A stretch of DNA of 64,000 nucleotides from Anaerolineales bacterium (GTDB taxonomy: Bacteria > Chloroflexota > Anaerolineae > Anaerolineales > Villigracilaceae). Below, piece after piece: positions 9,068 to 18,232 of the stretch (position 1 is the stretch's first letter; each line of letters opens with the position of its first letter). Under the pieces are notes generated by a model. It had not been told where the DNA came from, made no database searches, and worked only from the letters and a program-made list of their open reading frames with translations. The stretch lies in the NCBI GenBank assembly GCA_030834895.1, contig JAUQXA010000005.1, positions 62,001 to 126,000 of the forward strand, given 5' to 3'. The translations under genes were made by a program, and so were the position numbers.

Positions 9068-11701
9068 ATGGAACTGCCAAGGCATATCCTCAAGCAATTA
9101 CAACACCCGAATAGGCTCATGAGCGGGGATAAAGCGAAACATTCCAATCAACTGATCGAAATTTCCGGGATGGAACCCGACGCGGTTCTGAAGAAAATTG
9201 AGTCGCGCTCAAGCGGACTTAGCACGCAGGAAGCCGATGCGCTCGCGAAACAAGTTGGATTGAACGAGATTGCGCGGGGAAAGCCCAAGTCTCTTTTGAT
9301 GCGTCTGGTGGATAACGTCAAGAATCCGCTGGTCATCCTGCTGGCTTCGCTGGGCTTTGTTTCCTATCTCACAGGCGACCTGCGGGCGACCATCGTTATT
9401 TTTGTGATGGTATTGTTGGGAATTGTGTTGCGTTTCTTTCAGGAATTGCGCGCCGATAATGCCGCCGAAAAACTCAAGGACATGGTCAGTACAACGGCTA
9501 CTGTTGTGCGCGATGGCAAAGATATTGATTTGCCGCTTGGGATGTTGGTGCCTGGCGATATCATCCGTTTGGGGGCTGGCGACATGGTCCCCGCAGACGT
9601 GCGCGTGCTGACTGCCAAGGATTTGTTCCTTAACCAGGCGGCGCTGACGGGTGAGTCAATGCCGGTCGAGAAGACCGCAGCATCAGCGTCGGGAGAGATG
9701 CGGAATCCGCTCGAGCTGACGAATATCTGCTTCCTCGGCTCAGACGTCGAAAGCGGAACGGGGACGGCAGTGGTTATCCACACAGGCGATAAAACATATT
9801 TTGGGTCACTGGCCGCCAGCATTGTGGGCGAGCGTGAGGTAACCAGTTTCGATAAAGGCATCAATAAGTTTACCTGGCTTATGATCCGTTTTATGATGGT
9901 GATGGTGCCAGCTGTCTTTCTGTTGAACGGATTGAGCAAGCATAACTGGCTGGAGGCTTTCTTGTTTGCGCTGGCGGTGGCTGTTGGCTTGACGCCTGAA
10001 ATGCTGCCCATGATTGTGACGGTTAATTTGTCCAAAGGCGCGATGTCGATGGCGAATAAAAAGGTGATCGTCAAACGCCTGAACTCGATCCAGAATTTCG
10101 GCGCGGCGGATGTGCTCTGCACCGACAAGACGGGCACGCTGACGCAGGGCAAAATCATCCTGGAAAAACATTTGGATGCGCGGGGCAATACCAGTCAGCG
10201 CGTTCTGCATTACGGGTACATGAACAGCTATTATCAAACGGGCTTGAAAAACCTGATGGATGAAGCCATCCTGAATCATGGTGACCTGAACGACGCGCTG
10301 CAGGTGGATGAAAACTTTCGCAAGATCGACGAGTTACCTTTCGATTTCAAGCGCCGCCGCATGTCGGTCATTTTGGAAAACAATCAGAATCAGCAAATCC
10401 TGATCTGTAAAGGCGCGGTCGAGGAGATCATGCGCCTCTCCACTCAGGTGGAAGTCGAAGGACAGATCTTTGAAGTGACAGCGGAACACGACGAACATCG
10501 CAAACGCCGCGTTCGGGAATTGAACGAGGACGGTTTCCGCGTGATTGCGATTGCCTACCGAATTTTCTCTGGGGAGAACGACGAACCGCATTATACGATT
10601 GAGGACGAATCAAACCTGATCCTGATGGGATTCATGGCATTTCTTGATCCGCCCAAGGAGTCGACGATGGAGGCGTTGCAACGCCTGAAAAAACTCAACG
10701 TGAGCGTCAAAATTTTGACGGGTGATAACGACGTCGTCACGGCTTATATTTGCAAGCAAGTCGGCATGTCCGTCGAAAATATTTTGCTCGGTTCCCGGAT
10801 TGAAAAAATGAGCGAAGAAGAATTGGCGGAAGCCGCCGAAACGACGGACATCTTTGCCAAACTCGCGCCAGCGCAAAAGGAACAGATTATCCATGCCCTG
10901 CAAAGCAAGGGGCATGTAGTCGGCTTCATGGGTGACGGTATCAACGACGCGCCCGCCCTCAAAGCCGCCGATGTTGGCATATCCGTTGACAGCGCGGTGG
11001 ATATCGCCAAAGAGTCATCCGACATTATTTTGCTGGAAAATAGTTTGCTGGTGCTCGAACAGGGCGTGATGGAAGGCCGTCGCGTGTTTGGCAACATCAC
11101 CAAATATATCAAGATGGCGGCATCGTCCAGCTTCGGGAACATGTTCAGCGTGGTCGGCGCAAGTGCCTTCCTGCCTTTCTTGCCAATGTTACCAATTCAA
11201 GTCCTGACGAATAACCTGCTCTACGACTTTTCGCAAACTCCCATTCCCACCGATGAAGTGGACGCTGACTGGCTGACCCAGCCGCGTCAATGGACAATTG
11301 GTTCCCTGCAGCGCTTTATTTTGTTCATCGGCCCCATCAGTTCGATCTTCGATTACACCACCTTCTTCATCATGCTTTATGTCTTCCATGCCTGGAACAA
11401 TCCCGCCCTGTTCCATACAGGCTGGTTTGTCGAATCGCTTTTCACACAGACGCTGATCATTCATGTTATCCGTACCAGAAAGATTCCATTTGTCGAGAGC
11501 CGCGCAAGCTGGCCGCTGATTCTTACCTCGCTGGGGATCATTACATTTGGCGCATGGCTGACGATTTCTCCACTGGCAACGACTTTAGGATTCGTCCCGT
11601 TGCCAGCGCTGTACTGGGGGTTGCTTGTCATTATGCTGGTATGTTATGTGGCGCTGACGCAGATGGTGAAAGTCTGGTTTTATAAAAAGTTCGGTGAATA
11701 A
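9068..11701 (+). CDS. mgtA: P-type ATPase, magnesium-translocating MgtA/MgtB type, 877 aa
   Basis: Integral-membrane ATPase predicted to import Mg2+. Motifs in order: N-terminal cation ATPase domain, actuator TGES in NQAALTGESMPVEK (near residue 190), phosphorylation site CTDKTGTLTQGK (near residue 350), hinge GDGINDAPALK (near residue 625), and four C-terminal helices. VGLTPEMLPMIVTV in the fourth helix is characteristic of the MgtA group (class IIIB). Length fits. GAGG lies about 8 bp upstream of the ATG. Position after mprF suggests a shared role in charge balance at the membrane surface; this is inference. No Mg2+ leader or riboswitch is visible in the 35-bp gap. Confidence 0.9.
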   Translation: MELPRHILKQLQHPNRLMSGDKAKHSNQLIEISGMEPDAVLKKIESRSSGLSTQEADALAKQVGLNEIARGKPKSLLMRLVDNVKNPLVILLASLGFVSYLTGDLRATIVIFVMVLLGIVLRFFQELRADNAAEKLKDMVSTTATVVRDGKDIDLPLGMLVPGDIIRLGAGDMVPADVRVLTAKDLFLNQAALTGESMPVEKTAASASGEMRNPLELTNICFLGSDVESGTGTAVVIHTGDKTYFGSLAASIVGEREVTSFDKGINKFTWLMIRFMMVMVPAVFLLNGLSKHNWLEAFLFALAVAVGLTPEMLPMIVTVNLSKGAMSMANKKVIVKRLNSIQNFGAADVLCTDKTGTLTQGKIILEKHLDARGNTSQRVLHYGYMNSYYQTGLKNLMDEAILNHGDLNDALQVDENFRKIDELPFDFKRRRMSVILENNQNQQILICKGAVEEIMRLSTQVEVEGQIFEVTAEHDEHRKRRVRELNEDGFRVIAIAYRIFSGENDEPHYTIEDESNLILMGFMAFLDPPKESTMEALQRLKKLNVSVKILTGDNDVVTAYICKQVGMSVENILLGSRIEKMSEEELAEAAETTDIFAKLAPAQKEQIIHALQSKGHVVGFMGDGINDAPALKAADVGISVDSAVDIAKESSDIILLENSLLVLEQGVMEGRRVFGNITKYIKMAASSSFGNMFSVVGASAFLPFLPMLPIQVLTNNLLYDFSQTPIPTDEVDADWLTQPRQWTIGSLQRFILFIGPISSIFDYTTFFIMLYVFHAWNNPALFHTGWFVESLFTQTLIIHVIRTRKIPFVESRASWPLILTSLGIITFGAWLTISPLATTLGFVPLPALYWGLLVIMLVCYVALTQMVKVWFYKKFGE

Positions 11702-11704
11702 TAT

Positions 11705-11782
11705 GTGAAGTTTGGCGAAAACCTTTCATCGGAAGAAGTCAGAGAAGGGATTTGGAGCCATATTTCTCGACAACGCTTGTGA
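11705..11782 (+). other. Possible 25-codon ORF after mgtA, otherwise empty gap
   Basis: Three bases after the mgtA stop, a GTG-started frame encodes a short protein-like peptide (VKFGENLSSEEVREGIW and eight more residues). It could be a small peptide, a remnant or chance. No ribosome site is evident. The rest of the gap to gnd shows nothing else. Confidence 0.2.
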
Positions 11783-11839
11783 TATTAGTGAGCAATTTCC
11801 TTGACTTTACCAAAATGCCCCATGAATTTTTTGACATTC

Positions 11840-13309
11840 TCAATGACCTTGCTTCCAAACCGTCGAAGTGACATCGCCGCCGTGTCCTGTCCAATTGGTG
11901 TGGAAGTACTCGCCGCGAGGCTTGTCGAGGCGCTGGTAGGTATGAGCGCCGAAGTAGTCGCGCTGTGCCTGCAACAGGTTGGCAGGCAGGGATGCGTTGC
12001 GATAGCCATCAAAGAAAGCCAACGCGCTGGACATGGTCGGGACTGGGATTCCCTGTCGGACCGCTTCCGACACCACGCGCCGCCAAGCGGACTGCGCCGA
12101 GAGCACCTGCTCTTTGAAATACGGATCAAGCAGAAGGTTGGGAAGTTCGGGGTTGATATCGAAGGCTTCCTTGATCTTGCCGAGGAATGCCGAACGGATG
12201 ATGCAGCCGCCACGCCACATCAGCGCGATGCCGCCGTAATTGAGATTCCAGTTGTATTCTTTTGCGGCGGCACGGAAGAGCATGTAGCCTTGAGCGTAGG
12301 ACATGAGCTTGGATGCGTAGAGAGCTTCCTGCAAGTCGTTGAGGAAGGCTTGCTTGTCGCTGGTGATGGCAGGCTTGGAACCTGTGAGGACTTTGGAGGC
12401 GGCTACGCGTTCGTCTTTCAGTGCAGACAAAGCACGCGCAAACACGGCTTCAACCACCAAGGTAAGCGGGACGCCCATATCGAGGGCGGAGATGCCAGTC
12501 CATTTGCCAGTGCCTTTTTGTTCGGCGGCATCCAGAATCTTCCCGACCAACGGCTGACCATCTTGATCTTTGTACCCTAGAATATCGCGTGTAATCTCGA
12601 TCAGATAGGAATCCAGCTTGCCTTTGTTCCATTCGGTGAAGACGGGTTGCATTTCGTCGGGAGTCATTCCCAGCACGTCCCGCATCAGGTGATAGGCTTC
12701 GCTGATGAGTTGCATGTCACCGTATTCGATGCCGTTGTGGACCATTTTGACGTAATGTCCCGCGCCATTTTCGCCAACCCAATCGCAACAGGGATCTTCG
12801 CCGCCGTCTGGTCGCGTCACTTTGGCTGCCACAGACTGAAAGATGGGTTTGACGTGTTCCCAAGCCGCAGACGAACCGCCTGGCATGATGGACGGTCCAA
12901 AACGCGCTCCTTCCTCTCCACCCGAAACACCCGTGCCGATGAAAAGCAAGCCTTTGGATTCAAGATATGCCGTGCGGCGGATGCTGTCGCTGTAGTTCGA
13001 GTTGCCGCCATCTATGATGATGTCGCCAGGCTCCAAAAGCGGAATCAGCATTTCGATAAAATCGTCCACGGCTTTGCCCGCCTGCACCATCAACATGACG
13101 CGGCGCGGTTTTTTGAGCAGGCTCACCAGTTCTTCGAGCGAGTGCGTCCCAATCACCTTTGTCCCTTTAGCGCCAGTTTCCAGAAACTTATCCACCTTGG
13201 ATGTGGTGCGGTTGAAAACGGCTACCGTGAAGCCGTGATCGTTCATATTCAAGACCAGGTTCTGTCCCATGACAGCCAGTCCGATCAAACCAATATCTGC
13301 TTTGCTCAT
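11840..13309 (-). CDS. gnd: 6-phosphogluconate dehydrogenase, decarboxylating, 489 aa
   Basis: Oxidises and decarboxylates 6-phosphogluconate to ribulose-5-phosphate, CO2 and reduced NADP. The N-terminal Rossmann motif is GLAVMGQN (near residue 10). The catalytic Lys-Asn-Glu set is in [14 protein letters not shown] (near residue 190). The C-terminal tail [19 protein letters not shown] follows the substrate-binding region. Length is normal. The start overlaps the end of gntK by 4 bp. It is the last gene of the 19-gene uronate locus, which suggests that gluconate is a real intermediate there. A partial second copy lies at 4891-5061. Confidence 0.96.
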   Translation of the reverse strand: MSKADIGLIGLAVMGQNLVLNMNDHGFTVAVFNRTTSKVDKFLETGAKGTKVIGTHSLEELVSLLKKPRRVMLMVQAGKAVDDFIEMLIPLLEPGDIIIDGGNSNYSDSIRRTAYLESKGLLFIGTGVSGGEEGARFGPSIMPGGSSAAWEHVKPIFQSVAAKVTRPDGGEDPCCDWVGENGAGHYVKMVHNGIEYGDMQLISEAYHLMRDVLGMTPDEMQPVFTEWNKGKLDSYLIEITRDILGYKDQDGQPLVGKILDAAEQKGTGKWTGISALDMGVPLTLVVEAVFARALSALKDERVAASKVLTGSKPAITSDKQAFLNDLQEALYASKLMSYAQGYMLFRAAAKEYNWNLNYGGIALMWRGGCIIRSAFLGKIKEAFDINPELPNLLLDPYFKEQVLSAQSAWRRVVSEAVRQGIPVPTMSSALAFFDGYRNASLPANLLQAQRDYFGAHTYQRLDKPRGEYFHTNWTGHGGDVTSTVWKQGH

Positions 13310-13812
13310 GTGTCCATTCCTTTTTTCATGTGATCCAAAATCAACTGCACAATCTCATCCACCGACAATGATACATCAACTGTAATTGCATTGGCTGGTG
13401 CTTCAAGTGTCTCGAATTGGCTCTTGAGCATGTGCGGTTTCATGAAATGGTCGTTGCGTGTCACCATGCGCGACCAGATCAAATCATAACTGCCCTTCAA
13501 ATGGACGATTTGTACCACCTCGTCGTTACCTGTCAGTTGCTGACGGTAGCGCTCCTTCAGCGCGGAACAAGCCAGCACACCTGGCGAATCCGCTTTCAGC
13601 GAGGACGAGATCAACTCGTGAAGCGCAGCCAGCCACGGGGCGCGGTCCGCATCGTCGAGCGGAATCCCGTCTGCCATTTTGGCAACATTCTCTGGCGGGT
13701 GAAAATCGTCGGCGTCGTAAAAGTCCCATCCAAGAGATTGGGCAAGCGCTCTGCCGACGCTCGACTTGCCGCACCCTGAAACGCCCATCACGATAAAAAA
13801 GCGAGTCTTCAT
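13306..13812 (-). CDS. gntK: Gluconokinase, GntK type, 168 aa
   Basis: Phosphorylates D-gluconate at the 6 position with ATP, giving the Gnd substrate. Starts [20 protein letters not shown] with a classic P-loop at residues 10-17. [17 protein letters not shown] is the family gluconate-binding stretch, and [14 protein letters not shown] and [16 protein letters not shown] complete the fingerprint. I used the ATG at 13812, which has GAGGAGG upstream, and not a longer frame further up. It overlaps gnd and the upstream transporter by 4 bp each (ATGA), so the three are translationally coupled. Confidence 0.95.
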   Translation of the reverse strand: MKTRFFIVMGVSGCGKSSVGRALAQSLGWDFYDADDFHPPENVAKMADGIPLDDADRAPWLAALHELISSSLKADSPGVLACSALKERYRQQLTGNDEVVQIVHLKGSYDLIWSRMVTRNDHFMKPHMLKSQFETLEAPANAITVDVSLSVDEIVQLILDHMKKGMDT

Positions 13813-14708
13813 GTGCGCCTCCTCTCGAATTGATAAATCGACCACGAGTTGTACAGGTGATGATACAGGATGTAAAACATCGGTCCCATCGCCACGAGCG
13901 GATTGATGAAGGTCAGCGCGATCCAGACGACGAACGAAAGATTCTTCTGCCCCAGCGATTGACTGGCTTCCTGCCAGTGGGTGCGCCCGCCGAGCAAAGC
14001 TCCCAACCCAAAATTGATGACGCAAATCGCCAGCGAGACCAGCGCAATGATGGCAAGCGTGGAAATGGAATCAGCGCTGCCGTTGCGAAGAAAGTTCGAG
14101 GCGTTGGCGCTGATGATGAAAAGGTTGACCAGCCAAATGGGAAAGGATGTCACCTTGCCTTTGCGGATGAAACCTTGCGTGCCCGCTGGCAGAAGCAAAA
14201 CAAGCCGCGAAAAAATCAGCGGCACGAACATCACAAACAGCACGGGACGCAATACTTGCCAAACGGAGATTTGAACCTCCGCGCCAAGCAGGGAAGGCAG
14301 TGCAATCGGGACGATGATGGCATTGGCGATGTTGGTCAGGATGACCGAAGTGACGGCGTATTCGACATCCCGTTCGATGAAGCCGATGATGACTGGCGCG
14401 GCGATGGCTGTCGGCGCGATGGCGGTCATGAACGCGGCGAGCGCGAGAGTCAGGTCGAAGGCTTTCATCACAAAATAACTGACAAATGCCACCGTCACGT
14501 TTGCGATCAAAACCCACAACACACTTTTTTGAAACGACCGCGGCTTGAAGTCAAGATCGAGGAAGGCAAAGAAAAGCATCACCATCAAGAGATATTGAAT
14601 CAAAAACGTAAACACGTGTGCCTGTGGCACGAGCGCGCCGATTGCCATTGTCAGCAAGAGCGACAAGCCTTTGCCCTGCGTTTTGAGAAACGAAACAAGT
14701 TTTGACAT
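13809..14708 (-). CDS. Bile acid:sodium symporter (BASS) family transporter, 299 aa
   Basis: About nine to ten membrane helices. AAFMTAIAPTAIAAPVIIGF (near residue 95) and NIANAIIVPIALPSLLG resemble the crossover regions of the BASS fold; the family carries organic anions with Na+. I chose the ATG at 14708, which overlaps the stop of the LarA-like gene as TAATG. It sits between the predicted gluconate epimerase and gluconokinase, so an aldonate or uronate may be its substrate; this is inference from position. It does not resemble the KdgT or GntT gluconate permeases. Confidence 0.75.
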   Translation of the reverse strand: MSKLVSFLKTQGKGLSLLLTMAIGALVPQAHVFTFLIQYLLMVMLFFAFLDLDFKPRSFQKSVLWVLIANVTVAFVSYFVMKAFDLTLALAAFMTAIAPTAIAAPVIIGFIERDVEYAVTSVILTNIANAIIVPIALPSLLGAEVQISVWQVLRPVLFVMFVPLIFSRLVLLLPAGTQGFIRKGKVTSFPIWLVNLFIISANASNFLRNGSADSISTLAIIALVSLAICVINFGLGALLGGRTHWQEASQSLGQKNLSFVVWIALTFINPLVAMGPMFYILYHHLYNSWSIYQFERRRT

Positions 14709-15961
14709 TACGATTTCAACCGATACAAAATTTCTCCCGCCTTCGGCACGTAGAGGATGCCTTCGTCCTCCTTGTCCTTCCATTCATCGATATTGATTTT
14801 GGCAGGGTCGAGATAACCGAGGTTGAGCCGCGCACAATCTTCGGCGGATATTTTGCTTGCCAGCGTCACGCGGACATTTGGCTTCTCGACTCCGTTCTCC
14901 ATCACTCCCGAACCGCGGACATGCGTCGAATGCGCCAGCACGCCAAGCGGATAATTTTTGAATCGCTCCCAGTCGTTCAACAGATATGGCAGGATGTGAT
15001 AGCCAACTTCGTAAATGTATTTTCCATGCACATGGCTGACCACATCCAGGTGCGGCGCATAAATGATGACCTCGCCGCCAATCGCCACCGCAGGTTCCAA
15101 CTTATACATCGCCTTCGCGCCCGTCCACAACTCATCGTACATTTTGGGAGCGCAGGATAGCACGCGCTGAAAAGGCTTTTTACACCAGCGGATGTGACAC
15201 TGCGCCGACAAGTCCGCCGCTTCATTCCAAGCCGACAAATGGTCGCCGACGAAAAGCCCGCTCAACCCGTGACCCTCGACCACCAGCGCGATCAACGTAA
15301 GCGGAGTCTTCAATCGGCTTGTCGCTGCGTGAATCATCTCACGGACGGGCGTGTCTTTAATGCCAATTGTCCCGACCACGCCAGCCAACGCGCCGAGCCA
15401 GTGGGTGGCGTTGATCATGTCCGCGCCAGAGATGCCAGGGAAGAGATACTTTGCTCCGCCTGAAAACCCGACCACTTCATGGGGAAAAGTCGGACCGAGG
15501 ATGATTATGTGGTCGTACTCCAGCGCGGCTTTGTTGATGCGGATGTCTACTTCCGTAGGCAGCGACGGATGCCAGTTCTTTCCCGCGATCTGCTTGATTT
15601 CATCCTGCTCGATCATGCCAAGCGAAGTCAAGGCGGATGAGGTGTCCCATGCGTGATTCAACAAGCCAACATGCTTGAATGTTGTCGTCTGCTCTTCGGA
15701 AGTGATACCCACCAGTTGATTGAGACTCGCCTCACCCAGCGGCGGATGCGTCCCCAACGCCACCATGAAATCAAGCTGTCTTGCGCTCCGCAGCACATCG
15801 ACCAACGCGCGAAACAAAAACGGCAATGGCAGCGATCTCGTGTGGTCGGGAATCAAAACCAGCACGCGCTGATTCGTGAATTGACCTTCCAACACACTGA
15901 GCGTGTTGCGTATTTCATCATCCGTGAGAAGTTGGTTGTGCGGGGAAGTCAGACGAAGCAT
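14708..15961 (-). CDS. LarA-superfamily nickel-pincer enzyme, predicted D-mannonate/D-gluconate 2-epimerase
   Basis: LarA enzymes use a nickel-pincer nucleotide to invert the C2 stereocentre of 2-hydroxy acids. All catalytic positions can be seen: DHTRS near residue 40, GTHPPLGE (first catalytic His), HEVVGFSGGAKYLFPGISG (second His and the Lys that binds the cofactor), and MINATHWLG (Ni-ligand His). At 417 aa it has full LarA length. It follows uxaC, uxaE and uxuB and precedes gntK and gnd. D-mannonate and D-gluconate are C2 epimers, and the superfamily is known to contain D-gluconate 2-epimerases, so this is the most economical assignment. Cofactor genes larB, larC and larE are not in the window. 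Start ATG 15961 with GGAG upstream. Confidence 0.8.
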   Translation of the reverse strand: MLRLTSPHNQLLTDDEIRNTLSVLEGQFTNQRVLVLIPDHTRSLPLPFLFRALVDVLRSARQLDFMVALGTHPPLGEASLNQLVGITSEEQTTTFKHVGLLNHAWDTSSALTSLGMIEQDEIKQIAGKNWHPSLPTEVDIRINKAALEYDHIIILGPTFPHEVVGFSGGAKYLFPGISGADMINATHWLGALAGVVGTIGIKDTPVREMIHAATSRLKTPLTLIALVVEGHGLSGLFVGDHLSAWNEAADLSAQCHIRWCKKPFQRVLSCAPKMYDELWTGAKAMYKLEPAVAIGGEVIIYAPHLDVVSHVHGKYIYEVGYHILPYLLNDWERFKNYPLGVLAHSTHVRGSGVMENGVEKPNVRVTLASKISAEDCARLNLGYLDPAKINIDEWKDKEDEGILYVPKAGEILYRLKS

Positions 15962-15974
15962 AAAGTCTCCTGGC

Positions 15975-16005
15975 AAATTACTAATTACCAATAACCAATT
16001 ACCAC
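15975..16005. repeat. AATTACC-type intergenic repeat
   Basis: Tandem-like AATTACC/ATAACC units between uxuB and the LarA-like gene. The same family occurs at 44923-44976 after gltB. Confidence 0.6.
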
Positions 16006-16811
16006 TATACGCCGCTAAACGCCGAGAACCCGCCATCGATTGGCACGACGATTCCCGTCACGAAAGAGGATGCGGGGGAGACCAGCCACATCGTCGCGCC
16101 GATCAGGTCATCGGGAGTCCCGAAGCGATCCATCGGGGTGTGATTCAAAATTGTCTGACCGCGCGGAGTCAAAGAGCCGTCCTCATTTAGCAGCAATCGC
16201 CGATTCTGCTCGCCTACAAAGAATCCAGGCGCAATCGCGTTGACTCGAATCTCAGGGCTGTATTCCTGCGCCATGTGGACAGCCAGCCATTGCGTGAAGT
16301 TGCTTACGCCAGCCTTCGCGGCGGAATACGCTGGGATGCGCGTGAGCGGGCGAAAGGCGTTCATCGAAGAGATGTTGAGGATGACGCCGCTTTTTTGACC
16401 TGCCATGATTTTCCCAAAAACTTGCGACGGCAGGATCGTTCCCATCAGGTTCAGGTCGAAGACCCAGCGCAGGGCATCGGCGGGCAGGTCGAAGAAGGAC
16501 TGCTCTGTGTTGGTGGTGGCTTGCGGTTTGTTGCCGCCCGCCCCGTTGATGAGGATGTCCACGCGACCGAAAATCTCCAGCACCTTTTGTGACGCCGCTT
16601 CGATGCTGGCTTTGTCCAACACGTTGCAGGTGATGCCAACTGCTCCGTTGCCAAGTTCGGCGGCAAGGGCTTCGGCTGGTTCGGGACGCAAATCCAGCAC
16701 GGCGACCTTTGCGCCTGCGCCTGCCAAAGCGCGGCACAGTGCGGCGCACAACACGCCTGCCCCGCCTGTGACAAAAGCAACTTTATCTTGAACATTAAAA
16801 GACACACTCAT
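16005..16811 (-). CDS. uxuB: SDR-family D-mannonate oxidoreductase (fructuronate reductase), UxuB type
   Basis: Reduces D-fructuronate to D-mannonate. The N-terminal cofactor motif is TGGAGVLCAAL (residues 15-25). NGAGGNKPQATT near residue 90 is a hallmark of the SDR-type UxuB known from Bacillus (YjmF). The active site is S in NISSMNAF and Y-x-x-x-K in PAYSAAKAG. APGFFVGEQNRRLL is also typical of this subgroup. The 268-aa length fits. An AGGTGATG ribosome site precedes the ATG. It lies between the UxaE gene and the LarA-like gene, at the point in the pathway where fructuronate is reduced. Confidence 0.82.
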   Translation of the reverse strand: MSVSFNVQDKVAFVTGGAGVLCAALCRALAGAGAKVAVLDLRPEPAEALAAELGNGAVGITCNVLDKASIEAASQKVLEIFGRVDILINGAGGNKPQATTNTEQSFFDLPADALRWVFDLNLMGTILPSQVFGKIMAGQKSGVILNISSMNAFRPLTRIPAYSAAKAGVSNFTQWLAVHMAQEYSPEIRVNAIAPGFFVGEQNRRLLLNEDGSLTPRGQTILNHTPMDRFGTPDDLIGATMWLVSPASSFVTGIVVPIDGGFSAFSGV

Positions 16812-16828
16812 AACATCACCTTTATTTT

Positions 16829-16985
16829 GTACTACTCAGCCCATGTCGTTGCGAGGGCGTTCTTGTTCCTGCCCGAAGCAACCTGCCCTCAGTGACACGG
16901 AGATTGCTTCGCCGCTACACCTGCCCTGGCGGGCGGTGCCAGGGAAGAACAAAATCGGCGGCTCGCAATGACATCTGAGTAGTAC
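16829..16985. repeat. MITE-like element with terminal inverted repeats, 157 bp
   Basis: Ends are GTACTACTCAG (16829-16839) and CTGAGTAGTAC (16975-16985), perfect inverted repeats of 11 bp. The similarity continues inwards: ATGTCGTTGCGAGG on the left against ATGTCATTGCGAGC in the reverse complement of the right end. It has no ORF. The core contains CTGCCCTGGCGGGCGGTGCC-type palindromes. It fills the gap between uxaE and uxuB inside the apparent operon. Confidence 0.7.
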
Positions 16986-16987
16986 CT

Positions 16988-18154
16988 TTATTTCAACAAA
17001 TCCAAATGTTTGCGGAAATGCTTTTGCAGGTTTGCATTATACACATCTGCATGTTTCACCAGTGCCGACTTGATCTCGTCCCCAAACTGCATCAGCGCCG
17101 AGCCGAACGTTACGTGGAAAATTTCGCGTGCATGAAAATCGTCCAGCAGGGCGGACGAAATTTCAGTAGGAGCCTTTTCGATTTCCGCTGAGACGTGGTA
17201 AGTGGCACGGTCGATTGGATAGCGTTCCAGCCCCAATGCCCAGATGCGCTCGAAGAGACCTGGCTCGGTCACAGCCAGTACGCGCAACGCTTCGAGATAA
17301 CTTGTGCCCGCAGTCTTGACGTGCAAACGCTCGCCCCAATATTTTGCGATCAACGGGTACACGCTGAATTTGTCCGAACCCGAATGGAGGCTCAATTTGT
17401 ACGTCCCGAAGTGCGCGGTGACTGCCGCGTGTTTCGACAGTTCCACATCCAGCGTGTTGACATCGCCAATGTAATCCACGCCTTTCTCGAAGCGTCCAAT
17501 GAAGCGCGGCGCAAGCGACGTGAACTTTACGCCCGCCCGTGTCAGCTCGTTGGCGATGAAGAAATGTTCGAGCGGCGTAGTCGGCGCGTCGGTCTCATCC
17601 ACCGACATCTCGAAATCGAACGCATCCTTCAACTCGGATAAACGTTTGAACATGGCTACTGCGTGCTGGATTGCTCGACTGTATTTGACCGCCGCCCGCA
17701 TCAGGGACTCGGTGTCGAACCGACCCCAAGCCTGATCGCTGTCCCCTGAGAGATACAACGCTAACAGTTCGTCCCAGTTCAACGCTGTGACCTTTTGCTT
17801 CAAGACTTCGAGCGGATCGGTATCTGCAGCGTTGTCCACGTGCTCGCCAGGGTCAACAGTGAAGAAGGTGTATCCCGCATCTACAAAGGGCAAAAGATCA
17901 TCCACCGTTTTGAGGTGATCGGCATCCGCGCCCCAAGCGGAGTCCCATTTAGCGGCGTCCACCGCGCGTTTGGCGTCGTGGATGACCTGTTGCGGGGTGC
18001 GTCCCGTGCGCGTATTCTCGCGGATGGACTGCTGCGCAAAGACAGGCTTGAGATTGAAGGTTGAAAGTCGAAGGGCTTCGATGTGACCTGGTGTGGCGAG
18101 TCCGAGACGGTCGCCAAAGCCGAAGGAGGGCGAAAGACCAAGAGGAGAGAGCAT
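16988..18154 (-). CDS. uxaE: Tagaturonate epimerase, UxaE type, 388 aa
   Basis: Interconverts D-tagaturonate and D-fructuronate, first described in Thermotoga, and replaces the reductase/dehydrogenase pair of other bacteria. Recognisable stretches are FGFGDRLGLATPGHI (residues 11-25), PVFAQQSIRENTRTGRTPQ (residues 38-56), FFTVDPGEHVDN, FDFEMSVDETD and KLSLHSGSDKFSVYP. It is shorter than the Thermotoga protein. The residues LRLSTFNLK between two conserved blocks are encoded by DNA resembling the adjacent 18173-18228 repeat, so they may be a repeat-derived insertion. AGGA precedes the ATG by 7 bp. Confidence 0.82.
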   Translation of the reverse strand: MLSPLGLSPSFGFGDRLGLATPGHIEALRLSTFNLKPVFAQQSIRENTRTGRTPQQVIHDAKRAVDAAKWDSAWGADADHLKTVDDLLPFVDAGYTFFTVDPGEHVDNAADTDPLEVLKQKVTALNWDELLALYLSGDSDQAWGRFDTESLMRAAVKYSRAIQHAVAMFKRLSELKDAFDFEMSVDETDAPTTPLEHFFIANELTRAGVKFTSLAPRFIGRFEKGVDYIGDVNTLDVELSKHAAVTAHFGTYKLSLHSGSDKFSVYPLIAKYWGERLHVKTAGTSYLEALRVLAVTEPGLFERIWALGLERYPIDRATYHVSAEIEKAPTEISSALLDDFHAREIFHVTFGSALMQFGDEIKSALVKHADVYNANLQKHFRKHLDLLK

Positions 18155-18172
18155 AATTAATTCCTGTTGAAG

Positions 18173-18228
18173 GTCAAAGGTCGAAAGTCGAAGGTTGATG
18201 AACGGACATTTGACCTTCGACCTTTGAC
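18173..18228. repeat. GTCAAAGGTCGAA palindromic repeat
   Basis: Perfect 13-bp inverted repeat GTCAAAGGTCGAA (18173-18185) / TTCGACCTTTGAC (18216-18228) filling the uxaC-uxaE gap. Its inner GAAAGTCGAAGG unit recurs inside the uxaE coding sequence at 18063-18074. Confidence 0.65.
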
Positions 18229-18232
18229 AAGT

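Noticed and set aside
11785..12213. Minus-strand ORF at the gnd 3' end
   Set aside because: Out-of-frame shadow of gnd that runs a few codons into the gap; no separate start.
12647..13333. Long plus-strand ORF opposite gnd
   Set aside because: It is the antisense shadow of gnd; no ribosome site and no family features.
13809..14708. KdgT or GntT gluconate permease
   Set aside because: The helices and motifs fit the BASS family rather than these families.
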